The notes beneath the pieces are model-generated. The model had not been told where the DNA came from. It was given only the letters and a program-made list of their open reading frames with translations, and searched no databases. Source: JBBQFI01 sp038321775 (GTDB lineage: Bacteria; Verrucomicrobiota; Verrucomicrobiia; Chthoniobacterales; UBA10450). Taken from it: 64,000 bases of DNA. Shown here piece by piece: positions 63,194 to 64,000 of this stretch. Within the stretch, counting starts at the first letter, position 1. Every line of letters starts with the position of its first letter. The position numbers and the translations under genes were made by a program. The DNA lies in NCBI GenBank assembly GCA_038321775.1, contig JBBQFI010000008.1, positions 1-64,000 on the forward strand. Direction: 5' to 3'.

Positions 63194-63264
63194 GGAGGGA
63201 CGACCTCTGTGTCGTCCCAAATTCCCGCTGCGCCATTCAGGGACGAGACAGAGCCCGTCCCTCC
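63194..63264. repeat. Pair of GGGACG hairpins, REP-like element
   Basis: Two hairpins in the gap between the DUF2339 gene and murJ. First: GGGACGAC (63197-63204) with GTCGTCCC (63211-63218). Second: GGGACG (63240-63245) with CGTCCC (63256-63261). The outer arms GGAGGGACG and CGTCCCTCC (63194-63202 and 63256-63264) can also pair over the whole unit. This is the shape of a REP/BIME-like repeat, or a terminator for the DUF2339 gene. Confidence 0.55.
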
Positions 63265-63266
63265 AA

Positions 63267-64000
63267 TTATTTAGCGCGCGATGGCGCAAGAAAACGTTGA
63301 TAGACGAACGAAACAACGATCAGGATCAACGCGACGCCGATGAACGCACCGATACGATAGAGCTGATTCAAACTGCCCAAATCGTGCAGGAACAATTTTG
63401 CGAGGGTAACGAGCAAAAGTCCGAGACCGGCATATCGGACGAATCCGTTTTTTTGCTTCATGCCGACAAGCAGCAGCGCAAATGCAAAAAGCGCCCACGC
63501 GATCGAGTAAGACATGTCGCGCGCAAAATTTCCGGAGAAGGAAAATGTCAGTGTCGGTCCGATCGAGAAATAATCGGCAATCTCAACATTCAAGAGAAGA
63601 AAGGCGAGGATTGTGCCTAACGAATAAAGCAACGGGCGCCCGATTCGTTCCAGCACATTTTCCCGCGGCGGCCCGAAGAGCTTCGCGCCCATCAGCGAAC
63701 AGACGCTTCCGATGCCGTAAGCATACAAATACCAATTCCAAATCTTCGCACCGCTGCGCTTGTGATATTCCAGAACAGCCGGGTTGAGTGCGAGCCGCGC
63801 GAAAGCGACGCAGAGCAATCCCGCACCGACCAAACGCAGTCCGCGATGTGGCACTTTTCGGAAAAACCAGATGAGCGCGAGCCCTTCGAGCACCCACCCG
63901 AGCGTGATCCATTCGCGATCGAATTGGATCGGGAAAATCAGACTAACGAATAAAAGCGCAGCTCCGCCCTGCCACGCGAGCCGCGCATCGCCCGAGGCGG
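63267..64000 (-). CDS. DUF2339 multi-pass membrane protein (5' end outside window)
   Basis: The frame runs to the window edge, 733 bases. Seven or so hydrophobic helices are visible. The motif FPIQFDREWITLGWVLEGLA followed by a run of LLF/ALL helices is typical of the C-terminal region of DUF2339 proteins, large membrane proteins of unknown function that often have 20 or more helices. The annotated GTG at 63893 is internal: the protein goes on past 64000. One copy of the GCCTAACGA word is inside. Confidence 0.75.
   Translation of the reverse strand, partial: ASGDARLAWQGGAALLFVSLIFPIQFDREWITLGWVLEGLALIWFFRKVPHRGLRLVGAGLLCVAFARLALNPAVLEYHKRSGAKIWNWYLYAYGIGSVCSLMGAKLFGPPRENVLERIGRPLLYSLGTILAFLLLNVEIADYFSIGPTLTFSFSGNFARDMSYSIAWALFAFALLLVGMKQKNGFVRYAGLGLLLVTLAKLFLHDLGSLNQLYRIGAFIGVALILIVVSFVYQRFLAPSRAK

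Overview
The window is about 64 kb of a bacterial chromosome with moderately high GC, densely coding on both strands. The organism is most likely a member of the Verrucomicrobiota, possibly a soil Chthoniobacterales/Spartobacteria-type lineage. This is inferred from gene content: a DUF5069 protein, paired bactofilins, TolB/TPR repeat proteins with and without a cyclase domain, DUF2339, DUF885, and an LpxI/Lpt/Lol set that implies an outer membrane. No 16S rRNA is present to confirm it. No CRISPR array, insertion sequence, integrase or rRNA was seen.

Layout. 1-3.5 kb: a truncated secreted beta-barrel-like gene, small stress-type proteins (DUF5670, DUF883, CsbD), a secreted unknown protein and a broken tRNA-Ala. 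3.5-10.3 kb: a two-gene sensor-kinase operon, a TolB/TPR membrane protein and a 52-residue peptide gene. 10.3-18.2 kb: lpxI and a complete F-type ATP synthase operon (atpB-E-F-H-A-G-D-C) with an ORF6N (phage antirepressor-type) gene between atpA and atpG. 18.3-26.2 kb: surface polysaccharide functions (two GT4 glycosyltransferases, three sulfotransferases, one sulfatase) and obgE. 26.2-30.5 kb: uspA and mntH facing mntR, a CPXCG protein, a CorC/HlyC-type protein and rpsN. 30.6-38.5 kb: a transglutaminase-like protein, an LptF/G permease, and a tight operon of flavin-dependent halogenase-like oxidoreductase, lipoprotein, MMPL exporter and LolA-like carrier. 38.5-45.8 kb: glnD, a sugar nucleotidyltransferase, DUF5069, two bactofilins and an STT3-like membrane protein. 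45.8-48.4 kb: a frameshifted GIY-YIG gene, tRNA(CAU) and a small protein-P450-Rieske operon. 48.5-64 kb: cyclase-TolB-TPR protein, DUF885 peptidase-like protein, hflKC, a gdhA/unknown/fahA/TPR operon, a cystathionine-gamma-synthase-type enzyme, murJ and a truncated DUF2339 membrane protein.

The most striking signal is not a gene. A non-palindromic word, GCCTAACGAGT, is scattered through the whole window. I counted 26 copies of its 9-base core GCCTAACGA (about 0.5 expected with uniform bases) and 10 copies of the full 11-mer. It lies on both strands, mostly inside genes, and is read in several reading frames (Leu-Thr, Val-Arg, Ser-Leu-Gly, Pro-Asn). The constraint is therefore on the DNA and not on a peptide. 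It looks like an uptake-sequence, Chi-like or other iterated genome motif that I cannot match to anything described.

Functionally the window mixes core metabolism (ATP synthesis, nitrogen control through GlnD and Gdh, tyrosine breakdown through FahA, methionine synthesis) with envelope construction (LpxI, Lpt, LolA/MMPL, MurJ, bactofilins, glycosyl- and sulfotransferases). Three small accessory systems stand out: the P450/Rieske pair with its small partner protein, the halogenase-like/MMPL/LolA export module, and the ORF6N gene embedded in the ATP synthase operon.
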